Shown one piece after another: positions 20,692-28,036 of a DNA stretch of 28,382 nt (positions are counted from its first letter, which is position 1; the number at the start of each line of letters is the position of its first letter). The position numbers and the translations under genes are program-made. Below the pieces are notes generated by a model, which worked only from the letters and a program-made list of their open reading frames with translations, did no database searches and was not told the origin of the DNA. The DNA is from a virus, in IMG/VR virus record IMGVR_UViG_3300031215_000056, positions 1 to 28,382 of that record; one strand, written 5' to 3'.

Positions 20692-20889
20692 ATGCAAAAC
20701 ACCAGCACCAACATTAAATCTTTTGCCGAGTGGCGATCCGGATTCGCCCTGCGCGGCACCTCGATCAATAAGTGGGCAACGCAGTCGGGTTTTCGGCCTC
20801 ACACCGCTTACGACGCCCTAAAAGGCGCGCGCGGTGGTCCCAAAGCACAGGCCGTGCTCAAAGCGGCAGACAAATACCTCGCACAATAA
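20692..20889 (+). CDS. Ner/Cro-like HTH regulator, first early gene
   Basis: A 65-residue protein from the ATG at 20692 (the frame is open from 20653, but the direct repeats lie there). The body FAEWRSGFALRGTSINKWAT, SGFRPHTAYDALKG and AQAVLKAADKYLAQ gives a short helix followed by an HTH whose recognition helix is likely RPHTAYDALKG. Mu Ner represses the early promoter and is the first early gene; this protein occupies the same slot, read opposite to the repressor. Assignment is by size, HTH pattern and position. Confidence 0.75.
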   Translation: MQNTSTNIKSFAEWRSGFALRGTSINKWATQSGFRPHTAYDALKGARGGPKAQAVLKAADKYLAQ

Positions 20890-20907
20890 TAGCCTCCACT
20901 ATACCCC

Positions 20908-21273
20908 ATGCCAAAAATATCACAGCCCCACCAGATAGAGCTAGCCCTCACCGAGTTAGGGTTCCCAGGTCGCGACACCGTGACCGCCGGGGAGATCGCA
21001 GCAAAATTAGGATGTGACCTAAAACACATCCATAACCTCATCGATGAGGGGCACATCGTCGCGGCCAACATAGCCCGACGCCAGCGCGGAGCCTATCGCA
21101 TCCCCGTCTCCGCCTACTACGCCTGGCTCACGACCTGCCTGACATCCATGCCTGCCGAAAATCCAGTCCTAAATCTAGAGACCGGAAAACTCATCACCCT
21201 CTTCCGGCAACTCGCCGCCCGCCTAGAGCTACGCGGCGAGCATCCAATAACCCTGCTCAAAAATAAAAAATAA
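20908..21273 (+). CDS. HTH protein, MerR/excisionase-like
   Basis: A 121-residue protein. Residues about 20-58 (TVTAGEIAAKLGCDLKHIHN, then LIDEGHIVAANIARRQRGAYRIP) follow the HTH_17/excisionase layout: scanning helix, recognition helix, a loop ending in GAYRIP. The rest is helical (AYYAWLTTCL; LITLFRQLAARLEL). It lies between the Ner-like gene and the transposition genes, so it may regulate early genes or assist transposome assembly like an architectural factor. No Shine-Dalgarno. Confidence 0.7.
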   Translation: MPKISQPHQIELALTELGFPGRDTVTAGEIAAKLGCDLKHIHNLIDEGHIVAANIARRQRGAYRIPVSAYYAWLTTCLTSMPAENPVLNLETGKLITLFRQLAARLELRGEHPITLLKNKK

Positions 21274-21294
21274 ACAACAAAACCGCCTAACCCC

Positions 21295-21456
21295 ATGACC
21301 GTCACACTCCTCATCACCATCACACTCACCATCCTAGCCGCCGTGCTAGTCGCCACACTCACGCTAGCCTCCATGCTACTCGCCGAGGAGGCAAACGACC
21401 GCCGCGACCGCCGCGACCGCGCCCACCGCCTAACCCAAGGCGGCAGCCTCTCCTAG
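21295..21456 (+). CDS. Small single-pass membrane protein
   Basis: 53 residues from the ATG at 21295 to the TAG at 21454-21456. Residues 3-34 are a long hydrophobic, Thr/Leu/Ala-rich segment (VTLLITITLTILAAVLVAT). The C-terminus is polar with an Arg/Asp run (NDRRDRRDRAHRL). GC-rich third positions support coding. The stop codon overlaps the first base of a degenerate GATC-repeat element. Early membrane proteins of transposable phages often act in superinfection exclusion or host modulation; here this is only a possibility. Confidence 0.6.
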   Translation: MTVTLLITITLTILAAVLVATLTLASMLLAEEANDRRDRRDRAHRLTQGGSLS

Positions 21457-21477
21457 ATCCGTCCGATCCATCTGATC
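21456..21477. repeat. Degenerate GATC 9-bp repeat element, early region
   Basis: GATC at 21456, 21465 and 21474, again 9 bp apart, with spacers CGTCC and CATCT. The fourth unit is lost. The stop of the small membrane gene runs into it. Confidence 0.7.
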
Positions 21478-21504
21478 AAAATCAAACCCACAAAAAAAAT
21501 TACC

Positions 21505-21771
21505 ATGAAAATCGAACTCCAAATCAACAACTCCCGCCCCTGGCAGATCAACACGCCACCACCCCGCGACCGCCTCTTCGTAATCATGCACCAAGGCACC
21601 CGCCTAATCTGCGGCTACGACGAGCGCCGAGAGTGCTGGGGATTCGGCACCGACACCCGCCTGGAGCGTGAGGACATCACCCACTGGCGCGAGCTCAGCA
21701 CCGAGCAACACGCCCACATTTGGGACACACTCATCGCCAATCCATTCAATAGCAATTTCGACCAAAAGTAA
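21505..21771 (+). CDS. DUF551-like small protein
   Basis: An 88-residue protein with a pattern seen in DUF551-type phage proteins: an opening that includes SRPWQINTPPPRDRLFVIM, a middle RLICGYDERRECWGFG, and the ITHWRELS end (ITHW motif at about 58-61). Family members are small, often encoded in early regions of temperate phages, and have no known function. A second protein with the same general layout lies just after the B gene (25789). No membrane segment or catalytic motif is seen. Confidence 0.6.
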   Translation: MKIELQINNSRPWQINTPPPRDRLFVIMHQGTRLICGYDERRECWGFGTDTRLEREDITHWRELSTEQHAHIWDTLIANPFNSNFDQK

Positions 21772-21797
21772 ATACCTCGCCACCAACCACTAAAACC

Positions 21798-22544
21798 ATG
21801 AACACACCCACACCAAAACACAACCTCACCATCGAGATGAGCCGCATCCTGGACCTCACCCTACAGGAGCTACAGATGCGCGAGGAGATCGACCACACTC
21901 ACGTCGACGACCTTAAAGGGCACCTCGACGAGCTGCCCCCGATCACAGTGTTTCAAGACGGGGAGTTTGATCGCTATTTCATTGGCGACGGCTGGCACCG
22001 ATTCCTGGCGCATAAACTGAGCAATAAAAAGCAGATCAAAGCCGACATCCGCCCAGGCGGCAAAGACGCCGCCCTACGCCACTCCCTAGGAGCCAACGCC
22101 GAACACGACGCCCTCCGCCGCACAAATCGCGACAAGCGCAAGGCCGTAAAAATCGCCCTAAAATCGCATAGTGCGATTTTTGGCACCGATAAAATCAAGA
22201 ATGTAGCCGTCGCGGAACTCTGCAAAGTCGCCGAATCATTCGTCCGCAAAGTCCGCAAAGAGCTAGAGATAAAAGCCGACAACCAGCCAACCGAAAGCGG
22301 ATCAACCGGGGGCGAGCCTCCCGCACAAACCGACTTTTTCGCTGAGCTAAACGCCTCTTACAAAACCATTGCAGACGGGTTTAACCAGGTATTAAACCAC
22401 ACCTATTTCATCCGCCCCGACGTTACCAAGGCCGAAAAACTCGCAGCCGTAGCCGACATCCAGCGCGACCTAGCCAACCGCTCCCAGTCCATCAAAGATC
22501 TCAAGGCCAGGCTCGAAGCTCAGGAGGATGCCTCCGGAAAATAA
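21798..22544 (+). CDS. ParB-like nuclease-domain protein in the transposition operon
   Basis: A 248-residue protein. The N-terminal ParB/Srx domain reads LDLTLQELQMREEIDHTHVD (19-38), then LPPITVFQDG (46-55) and YFIGDGWHRFLAH (60-72). The last of these holds the G-D-G-x-H-R-type motif that binds nucleotide (CTP in chromosomal ParB). A second part, ALRHSLGANAEHDALRRTNR (92-111), followed by KAVKIAL, is the typical continuation in phage ParB-like proteins, with an HTH-like helical region after it. The C-terminal part (from about 165) is a helical, Ala-rich domain. It lies directly before the transposase and may act in target choice, DNA condensation or regulation. It shows no centromere-partner ParA. 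Confidence 0.8.
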   Translation: MNTPTPKHNLTIEMSRILDLTLQELQMREEIDHTHVDDLKGHLDELPPITVFQDGEFDRYFIGDGWHRFLAHKLSNKKQIKADIRPGGKDAALRHSLGANAEHDALRRTNRDKRKAVKIALKSHSAIFGTDKIKNVAVAELCKVAESFVRKVRKELEIKADNQPTESGSTGGEPPAQTDFFAELNASYKTIADGFNQVLNHTYFIRPDVTKAEKLAAVADIQRDLANRSQSIKDLKARLEAQEDASGK

Positions 22545-22563
22545 TCATCCTGCCTAAAAAATC

Positions 22564-24714
22564 ATGACACAACTCGCCTCCACCTCCACCCTGCACACCG
22601 CCGCGCTCGACATCGTCTCACAATCAGGCGGGATCGAAGCACTCTTGAATCTGCGCAAACAGGTCGACCGCGACAACGTGCTGCGTAAGGTCGAGGCCAT
22701 GCTCCACATCGAGCACATGCTCGACGATAGCGCACCCCGCAAAACCGCGATTGCCCAAACCGCCATCCGCTACAGCGGTCAGCGCGGATTCTCCACCGCC
22801 AAACTCGCCAGCGACTATCGCCTCTGGGCAAGAGGCGGACAAAAGCCCGGCAGCGACGGCAAACCCACCGGCCATACCTACGCCGCCCGCTCTTGGAAAA
22901 TTTTCCTGCCCAACTATACCAACGGCGATAAATCAGCCGCCCTCAAAAACCACGAATTCACCCGCTACATCCGCACGCTATTCGCCGAGACCTCCCGCGC
23001 CGATGCCACTGGCAACGCCCTGCACGAGCGCCTGCTCGACAACTGGTTTGGCGGTCACGCCATCCCCGGCTACGGCACCATCCAGAAATGGTGCGCCGCC
23101 CAAGGCCGCCCCGTCCCCACTGGCCACCTAGCCCGTGCCCGCGCCGAGAACTTCCCCGGCGGCTGGAGCGCGAATAACCTCCGGCGCATGCTCCCCAGTA
23201 TGCCCACCCGCATCTACCTCCAGCGCGGCGAGCATGCCGCCCACTCACACTGGGGCGATCAGCTCCTACGCGATCGCTCAAAACTCATGCCCTTCCAGAT
23301 GCTCACGTTCGATGATGTTCGTTTCGATCTTAAAGTGATCCAGCCAATGCCAGGCAAAGCCGCGCAAGTCGTCTATCCCGAGGCAATTTTTACGCTCGAC
23401 GTAGCCACTGGCCTGATCCTAGCCAAGGCGGTCGTCGGCACCTACACCCGCGATGCCGACTCAGACGGCGGCAAAAAAGGCACCAAGCGCGCCTTCCAGC
23501 ACGCCGATATGCGCTGGCTCATGGCCAAAGTGATCGAGCAATACGGCCTCCCAAAAGATTGGAAAACGCGCGTCCTCCTCGAGAATGCCTCCGCCTCAAT
23601 GAGCACCGCCGACATTCACACATTCGAACAGTTGACCGGAATCGAGTTTGAAAAAACCGGCTTAATCCGCCAAAAGCTCACGCAATCAGGATTCGTCGAG
23701 CAGGGCGGCATGCCCTGGCAAAAAGGCTGGATCGAGGCTCTATTTCGCCTCGTCCATACCCGCATCAATCACCTACCGGGCACAGTCGGCGCCCGCTACG
23801 ACCTCACCGATGGCCGAATGACCCAGACCGAGCGCTACACGCTCAACACCATCGCCGAGGCTCACCGCAAAGGCATCCCGCTCGACGAGCTAAACCTCCC
23901 GCTCCTCACCATCGATCAATTTCACGGCCTGCTCGACGAGTATGTCCAGCGTCTCAACTGGCGCATCAACCACAACCTCCAAGGGTTCGCCCGCGTCCAT
24001 GAGCTAGAGATCGAGCCAGGCCGCTACATTAGGCACGACGATCCACTCGCCGCCCAGCTAATGACAGTCGGCACCAAGCTCGACTCTCGTATGGAGAGCC
24101 CCGCCGAGCGGTTTAGCCGCCTCATGACAGGCCACGAGATGCAGCCCGCTCACCCCCGCCAGCTCCTGCCACTCAGCCTCGACAAAAAACCCGTCACCGT
24201 CGCCGCCGAGCGCGTGGCCTACAAGCCCAACGGCGAGGACACCATCTATTTCCGCGATCAAAAAACCGCCCAAGCCCTCGCAAAATGGAACGGCCAGAAA
24301 AAAGCCCTCATCGGATTCCTCGCCACCGATCGCAGCGCCATCCACCTGTTTACCAACGATGACAACCTCGAATACATCGGCAGCCCCGCCCGAGTAGGCC
24401 GCGTCGACATCACCGACGAGCACGCCATTCTGAAGCGCAGCGGCGAGGTGCATCGCGGCCGCGAAAATGTCCGCCAATACGCCGCCGACCTCATGGCCGA
24501 TCAAGACGCCACTCACAGCGACATGCGCCAACACAATGCCGACCGCCTAGGCTCAGCCATAGCCACCGCCGAAACCTCAGCCGCCAAAGCCCAGTCCGAC
24601 CGCACCCGCCTCAATAAAATCAGCGACGAAGAAGCCGACGAATACTTCGTGGCGTGTCCGCTCGCGGACGCCCCCGCACCCCAAGACGCCGACCCCGAAG
24701 AATCACCATTTTAA
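22564..24714 (+). CDS. MuA-like DDE transposase
   Basis: A 716-residue transposase. N-terminal region 1-240 holds HTH-like DNA-binding parts (GFSTAKLASDYRLWARGG). The catalytic core begins at LTFDDVRFD (Asp250, matching MuA Asp269). The second acidic position lies in LLENASASM, where Glu340 takes the place of MuA Asp336. QKGWIEALFRLVHTRI supplies Glu391, corresponding to MuA Glu392. The C-terminal 250 residues contain the beta-barrel and end in an acidic, Pro-rich tail. The protein cuts and joins the phage ends to target DNA. It is preceded by a ParB-like gene and followed 44 bp later by B. It carries out integration and replicative transposition together with the B-like ATPase. Confidence 0.92.
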   Translation: MTQLASTSTLHTAALDIVSQSGGIEALLNLRKQVDRDNVLRKVEAMLHIEHMLDDSAPRKTAIAQTAIRYSGQRGFSTAKLASDYRLWARGGQKPGSDGKPTGHTYAARSWKIFLPNYTNGDKSAALKNHEFTRYIRTLFAETSRADATGNALHERLLDNWFGGHAIPGYGTIQKWCAAQGRPVPTGHLARARAENFPGGWSANNLRRMLPSMPTRIYLQRGEHAAHSHWGDQLLRDRSKLMPFQMLTFDDVRFDLKVIQPMPGKAAQVVYPEAIFTLDVATGLILAKAVVGTYTRDADSDGGKKGTKRAFQHADMRWLMAKVIEQYGLPKDWKTRVLLENASASMSTADIHTFEQLTGIEFEKTGLIRQKLTQSGFVEQGGMPWQKGWIEALFRLVHTRINHLPGTVGARYDLTDGRMTQTERYTLNTIAEAHRKGIPLDELNLPLLTIDQFHGLLDEYVQRLNWRINHNLQGFARVHELEIEPGRYIRHDDPLAAQLMTVGTKLDSRMESPAERFSRLMTGHEMQPAHPRQLLPLSLDKKPVTVAAERVAYKPNGEDTIYFRDQKTAQALAKWNGQKKALIGFLATDRSAIHLFTNDDNLEYIGSPARVGRVDITDEHAILKRSGEVHRGRENVRQYAADLMADQDATHSDMRQHNADRLGSAIATAETSAAKAQSDRTRLNKISDEEADEYFVACPLADAPAPQDADPEESPF

Positions 24715-24758
24715 CCCACGGCAACCCGCCTAAAATCAACGCAAAAAAACAAACAAAC

Positions 24759-25784
24759 ATGACACCCCAACAACCAAATCAACCAAGCCTCTCCATCCCC
24801 GGAGACGTCGTCAACAAGGCCACCGCCGAACTGCCCGACAAACAGCGCAGCGCCATCCGCTGGCTCCACTCCCACGCCCTCGATCAGGGCTGGACCGTAG
24901 CCGACGCCGCCAAACAAATCCACAAAGCCGAGAACACCCTTTACCAGGTATTCACCGGCCGCCACGGCGCGGGCAAAGAGTCCATCGTCACCGAGATCGA
25001 AAAACTACGTAAATCCGTAGCCTCCCGCGCCGGGACGAATGCACTCTCCTATATCGAGACCGCCCTCACTAAACGCATCTGGACAGTCTGCGACAGTTGC
25101 CTCATCTACCAGCGCATCGCCTTCATATTTGGCGATTCCCAAATAGGCAAAACCACCGCCCTCGAAGAGTATCAGCGCACCCACAACCACGGCTCCACGA
25201 TCATGATCCGTATGCCCGCCGGAGGCAAAATGGGCGACTTCCTCCGCGCCCTGGCAAAAGAGCTACGAATCTCAAACCGCCTCAACACCGCCGACCTAAA
25301 AATGCGCATCAAAGAATCCTTTGACGACCGCATGATCCTCATCATCGACGAGGCCCACCAGACCATGCGCCAAAGCCGAAACAGCCGCACCTACTCAACC
25401 GAGGTCTACGAGTATCTCCGCGAGATCCACGACGAGCGTAAATGCGGCCTAGTCATCGCCGCCACAAATGTCTTCCGCGACGAGATCCACCACGGCCAAC
25501 ACTCCGGAGTCCTAGAGCAACTAAGCCGACGTAAGCTAGTCGCCCTCCAACTCCCCAACACCCCCACCGCAGCCGACCTCCAAACCTTCGCCGCCGCCTA
25601 CGGCCTCGACAAGCCCGAAGGCGAAGCCGCCGAACTGCAAAAAACAGTCGTCACCGAGCAAGCCCTCGGCGTCTGGCTAATGCTCCTACGCATGACCGCC
25701 GGTCGCTGCCACAAACAAGAGATCGAGATGACCTGGGACCAGGTCATCCGCTCCCGCGACCTATTAGCAAAATTAGAAGGATAA
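24759..25784 (+). CDS. MuB-like AAA+ transposition ATPase
   Basis: 341 residues from the ATG at 24759 (the open frame extends upstream but lacks domain character). The N-terminal HTH-like part (VADAAKQIHKAENTLYQVF, 47-65) matches the DNA-binding appendage of MuB. The ATPase has Walker A GDSQIGKT (125-132), Walker B MILIIDEAH (192-200) and a sensor-type strand LVIAATN, followed by FRDEIHHGQHSGVLEQLSRR with the arginine-finger-like end. MuB binds DNA, selects target sites and activates MuA. Length and order (A then B) agree with Mu. Confidence 0.92.
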   Translation: MTPQQPNQPSLSIPGDVVNKATAELPDKQRSAIRWLHSHALDQGWTVADAAKQIHKAENTLYQVFTGRHGAGKESIVTEIEKLRKSVASRAGTNALSYIETALTKRIWTVCDSCLIYQRIAFIFGDSQIGKTTALEEYQRTHNHGSTIMIRMPAGGKMGDFLRALAKELRISNRLNTADLKMRIKESFDDRMILIIDEAHQTMRQSRNSRTYSTEVYEYLREIHDERKCGLVIAATNVFRDEIHHGQHSGVLEQLSRRKLVALQLPNTPTAADLQTFAAAYGLDKPEGEAAELQKTVVTEQALGVWLMLLRMTAGRCHKQEIEMTWDQVIRSRDLLAKLEG

Positions 25785-25788
25785 GACC

Positions 25789-26001
25789 ATGGATACCACC
25801 GCAAAAATCACCTGGATAAACGTCCAAGACGAAATGGCCGACGCCGACGCCGAAGTCCTTATGGCCATCGACGACGACAGCGTCGAGACAGGCTACCACG
25901 ACGGCGAAGAATGGAAGTATTGCCCCGGCTGCCCTGTCCAAGACCTCACGGTTCTATACTGGGCAGAATACCCAAACCCACCCACCAGCAACAAACAATA
26001 A
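25789..26001 (+). CDS. Second DUF551-like small protein
   Basis: A 70-residue acidic protein. KITWINVQDEMADADAEVLM, then SVETGYHDGEEWKYCPG, then LTVLYWAEYPNPP. The W-x-x-V-start, W-in-the-middle and YW-x-x-x-P end follow the DUF551 layout, related in style to the protein at 21505. It starts 4 bp after the B stop and is probably coupled to it. Function unknown. Confidence 0.6.
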   Translation: MDTTAKITWINVQDEMADADAEVLMAIDDDSVETGYHDGEEWKYCPGCPVQDLTVLYWAEYPNPPTSNKQ

Positions 26002-26018
26002 TTAGATCACGAAAAATC

Positions 26019-26642
26019 ATGAACACCACCGAACAACCCACCGCCCCCGCAGGCTACCGTCAAAATGCCCACGGCCACCTAATCCCCATCGATCAAATCA
26101 AAGAGATCGACCTCGCCCGTGACGAACTCGTCAACGAGATCGTCACCCAAGCAAAAGCAATCTCCGGAACCCTCCGCAAATTCCGCGACCAGGCACTCGA
26201 CGACAGCCACGCATTCGTCCAGCTCTCAGCCGAAAAATACGGATCATCCATCGGCGGCAAAAAAGGCAACCTTAGCCTCCACAGCTTCGATGGCCGCTAC
26301 CGCCTAGACCGAGCCATCGCCGACAGCATCACCTTCGACGAGCGTCTTCAAACCGCCAAATCCCTGATTGATCAATGCCTCAATGAATGGAGCCAGACCG
26401 CCGATCCAAAGATCAAGACAGTCATCCAAAGCGCATTCGAGACCGACGCCAAAGGTAACGTCGCCACTCACAAAGTCCTCGAACTACGCCGCATCAAGAT
26501 CTCCGACCCCGCCTGGGAAAAAGCCATGGAAGCCATCGCCGACGCCATAAACATCACCGGCAGCAAAACCTACATCCGCCTCTACGAGCGCGACGAGCAC
26601 GGACGCTACAACCAAATCCCCCTCGACCCAAACAAACTATAA
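26019..26642 (+). CDS. DUF3164 family phage protein
   Basis: 207 residues from the ATG at 26019. Core features of DUF3164 are clear: RDELVNEIVTQAKAISGTL (34-52), a FVQLSAEKYGSSIGGKKGN stretch (66-84) and SLHSFDGRYRLDRAI. The rest includes FDERLQTAKSLIDQCLNEW, HKVLELRRIKI, and a C-terminal KTYIRLYERDEHGRY. The family is specific to Mu-like phages and lies after B in many of them. Its role is unknown, perhaps in replication or host take-over. No membrane or metal motif. Confidence 0.9.
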   Translation: MNTTEQPTAPAGYRQNAHGHLIPIDQIKEIDLARDELVNEIVTQAKAISGTLRKFRDQALDDSHAFVQLSAEKYGSSIGGKKGNLSLHSFDGRYRLDRAIADSITFDERLQTAKSLIDQCLNEWSQTADPKIKTVIQSAFETDAKGNVATHKVLELRRIKISDPAWEKAMEAIADAINITGSKTYIRLYERDEHGRYNQIPLDPNKL

Positions 26643-26661
26643 ACGAAGACACCCAAGCCAA

Positions 26662-27165
26662 ATGCCGCATCACACTGATCCCATCATGAACGCCAAAACC
26701 GCAGCCTCCCTCCGTGGTCGATACCACGCACTATTCAGCGAGCTATGCCGCGCATTCGACTATCCAAAAACCAGCGAATCACGGCACCAGCTCACTGAGT
26801 GGATCCTCGGATATAGCAAATCATCCAGCCAATTCGCGGCCAAAGAATATTGTTTAATAATTGATCAAATGCAGGACTGGATTCGCGGCGATATCCAGCC
26901 CCACGAACTCACCAAATACGACCAAAGAAACCGCTCCTATAACGAGCACCATAAACAATTAATCTACGCCATCGAGCACCTGGGAGCACCCGAAGCCTAT
27001 ATCCAAGCTATAGCAAACGACCGTCACAGCAAGCGCCCCTGGCGCGACCTCGGTGCAGTAGCCCTCTCCAAACTCCGCATGACAATCACAGCCCGCGTCG
27101 CAGCCGCCCGCAAAAAAGGCCAACCGATAACGAAAAGTAATCACGTGCCGTCTTCGGCGTTGTGA
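26662..27165 (+). CDS. Hypothetical early protein
   Basis: 167 residues from the ATG at 26662; an alternative ATG at 26686 gives 159 and begins MNAKTAASLRGRYHALFSEL. Helical throughout: RHQLTEWILGYSKSS, CLIIDQMQDWIRGD, and HKQLIYAIEHLGAPEA, with a basic C-terminal segment (RMTITARVAAARKKGQP). Size and position just after DUF3164 resemble the Gem/gp16 region of Mu, but no sequence signature of GemA is visible. Possible DNA-binding regulator. Confidence 0.6.
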   Translation: MPHHTDPIMNAKTAASLRGRYHALFSELCRAFDYPKTSESRHQLTEWILGYSKSSSQFAAKEYCLIIDQMQDWIRGDIQPHELTKYDQRNRSYNEHHKQLIYAIEHLGAPEAYIQAIANDRHSKRPWRDLGAVALSKLRMTITARVAAARKKGQPITKSNHVPSSAL

Positions 27166-27209
27166 TATACGCTTGGTTAGATTTATTTTATTTATTATCG
27201 ACAACTGTC

Positions 27210-27237
27210 TTGACAACCCAAGCGCATAGGGTATTGT
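27210..27237 (+). promoter_or_regulatory. Strong sigma70-type promoter of AT-rich cassette
   Basis: -35 TTGACA (27210-27215, perfect), 16-bp spacer, -10 TATTGT (27232-27237). The predicted start point is about 27244, one base before the ATG at 27245, so the message would be nearly leaderless. Best consensus promoter in the window. Confidence 0.65.
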
Positions 27238-27244
27238 TTTAAGT

Positions 27245-27460
27245 ATGGTAACAATAAAAGGCACAATAACAAACGAAGCTAACAACTATATTGCAGTCCG
27301 TGTGGATGGCGCAAATGGCAATTATTCAGAGGGAGACCGCGTGGAAGTGTCGGCGCCCTTTTTAGATATGCACTCTCTTTTTATAAATGTAATAACTGAG
27401 GTTCAAAACTTAGGCGAATCCACTTACGTCTATTTTAATAAAGTAAAAAAAGGATTTTAA
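27245..27460 (+). CDS. AT-rich small beta protein, moron-type gene 1
   Basis: A 71-residue protein. It reads as a small beta-barrel: VTIKGTITNEANNYIAVRVD, RVEVSAPFLDM, FINVITEVQN, STYVYFNKVKKGF. The composition is far more AT-rich than the flanking phage genes, and it has its own strong promoter, two marks of a recently acquired moron gene. Such genes are expressed in the lysogen and often change host fitness or block other phages. No family recognised. Confidence 0.65.
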   Translation: MVTIKGTITNEANNYIAVRVDGANGNYSEGDRVEVSAPFLDMHSLFINVITEVQNLGESTYVYFNKVKKGF

Positions 27461-27461
27461 T

Positions 27462-27791
27462 ATGAAAAATAAAGCAGCTCAACAATTAGGCCGCAAAGGC
27501 GGCAAGGCTAAAACAATCAAAAAATCCGAGGCATCTCGAAAAAATGGCGCAACTCAAAGAGGCATAAAAAAACCTTATGTAATTGAGGTTTCTTTTTTTA
27601 TGGCAGGGCCGAACCCAGGCTCTAAGTGGCTTGCAAAGTCAGGTGACTTCTTGGCGACAAAACGGGGGGCTTGGCGTTTTGAGGATAAGGCTGAAGCGGA
27701 GGCGCAAGCAAAATCCTGCAATGACCGCGAAACTGGAATTGAATCAAGGTTTTACGAGGTAGTTGATACGCAGATTAAATCTAACAAATAG
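27462..27791 (+). CDS. AT-rich basic protein, moron-type gene 2
   Basis: A 109-residue protein starting one base after the previous stop, with AAGGA (inside the previous gene's end) as ribosome-binding site. N-terminal basic region KNKAAQQLGRKGGKAKTIKK with a SRKNGATQRG continuation is a lysine/glycine-rich DNA- or RNA-binding-like helix seen in many small proteins. The C-terminal part (YVIEVSFFMAG; GAWRFEDKAEAEAQAK) forms a small mixed domain. Shared promoter and base composition tie it to the previous gene. Function unknown. Confidence 0.6.
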   Translation: MKNKAAQQLGRKGGKAKTIKKSEASRKNGATQRGIKKPYVIEVSFFMAGPNPGSKWLAKSGDFLATKRGAWRFEDKAEAEAQAKSCNDRETGIESRFYEVVDTQIKSNK

Positions 27792-27819
27792 GACTGCCGC
27801 GAGGTCTGCCGAGTTGAGC

Positions 27820-27834
27820 AGATCCGTCTGGTTC
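27820..27834. repeat. Very degenerate GATC-type remnant
   Basis: AGATCCGTCTGGTTC resembles the start of the element at 21456 (GATCCGTC), but later units are lost. It lies 29 bp after the moron cassette. Weak evidence. Confidence 0.25.
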
Positions 27835-27856
27835 TAATTACGAAAACACTAAGACT

Positions 27857-28027
27857 ATGATAATACTCAAATTGCTAAAAATACTGTTAATCCTGCCGCT
27901 GGCCTTCGTCGAATTGTTGACGCTGGCGATGTGTTGGATTCTCGCGATACCGTCGCCCAAAACTGCCGAAAGGCTGATGAAGTGGGCGTGTCGGACGCTA
28001 CCTAATCGCGATTGGCATTTTAATTAG
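27857..28027 (+). CDS. Small membrane protein
   Basis: 56 residues from the ATG at 27857 to the TAG at 28025-28027. Residues 2-29 are hydrophobic (IILKLLKILLILPLAFVELL, then TLAMCWILAI). The C-terminus is short and basic/polar (ERLMKWACRTLPNRDWHFN). It follows the moron cassette and precedes the winged-helix gene. Too short and generic to name. Confidence 0.5.
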   Translation: MIILKLLKILLILPLAFVELLTLAMCWILAIPSPKTAERLMKWACRTLPNRDWHFN

Positions 28028-28036
28028 AACATAGCT

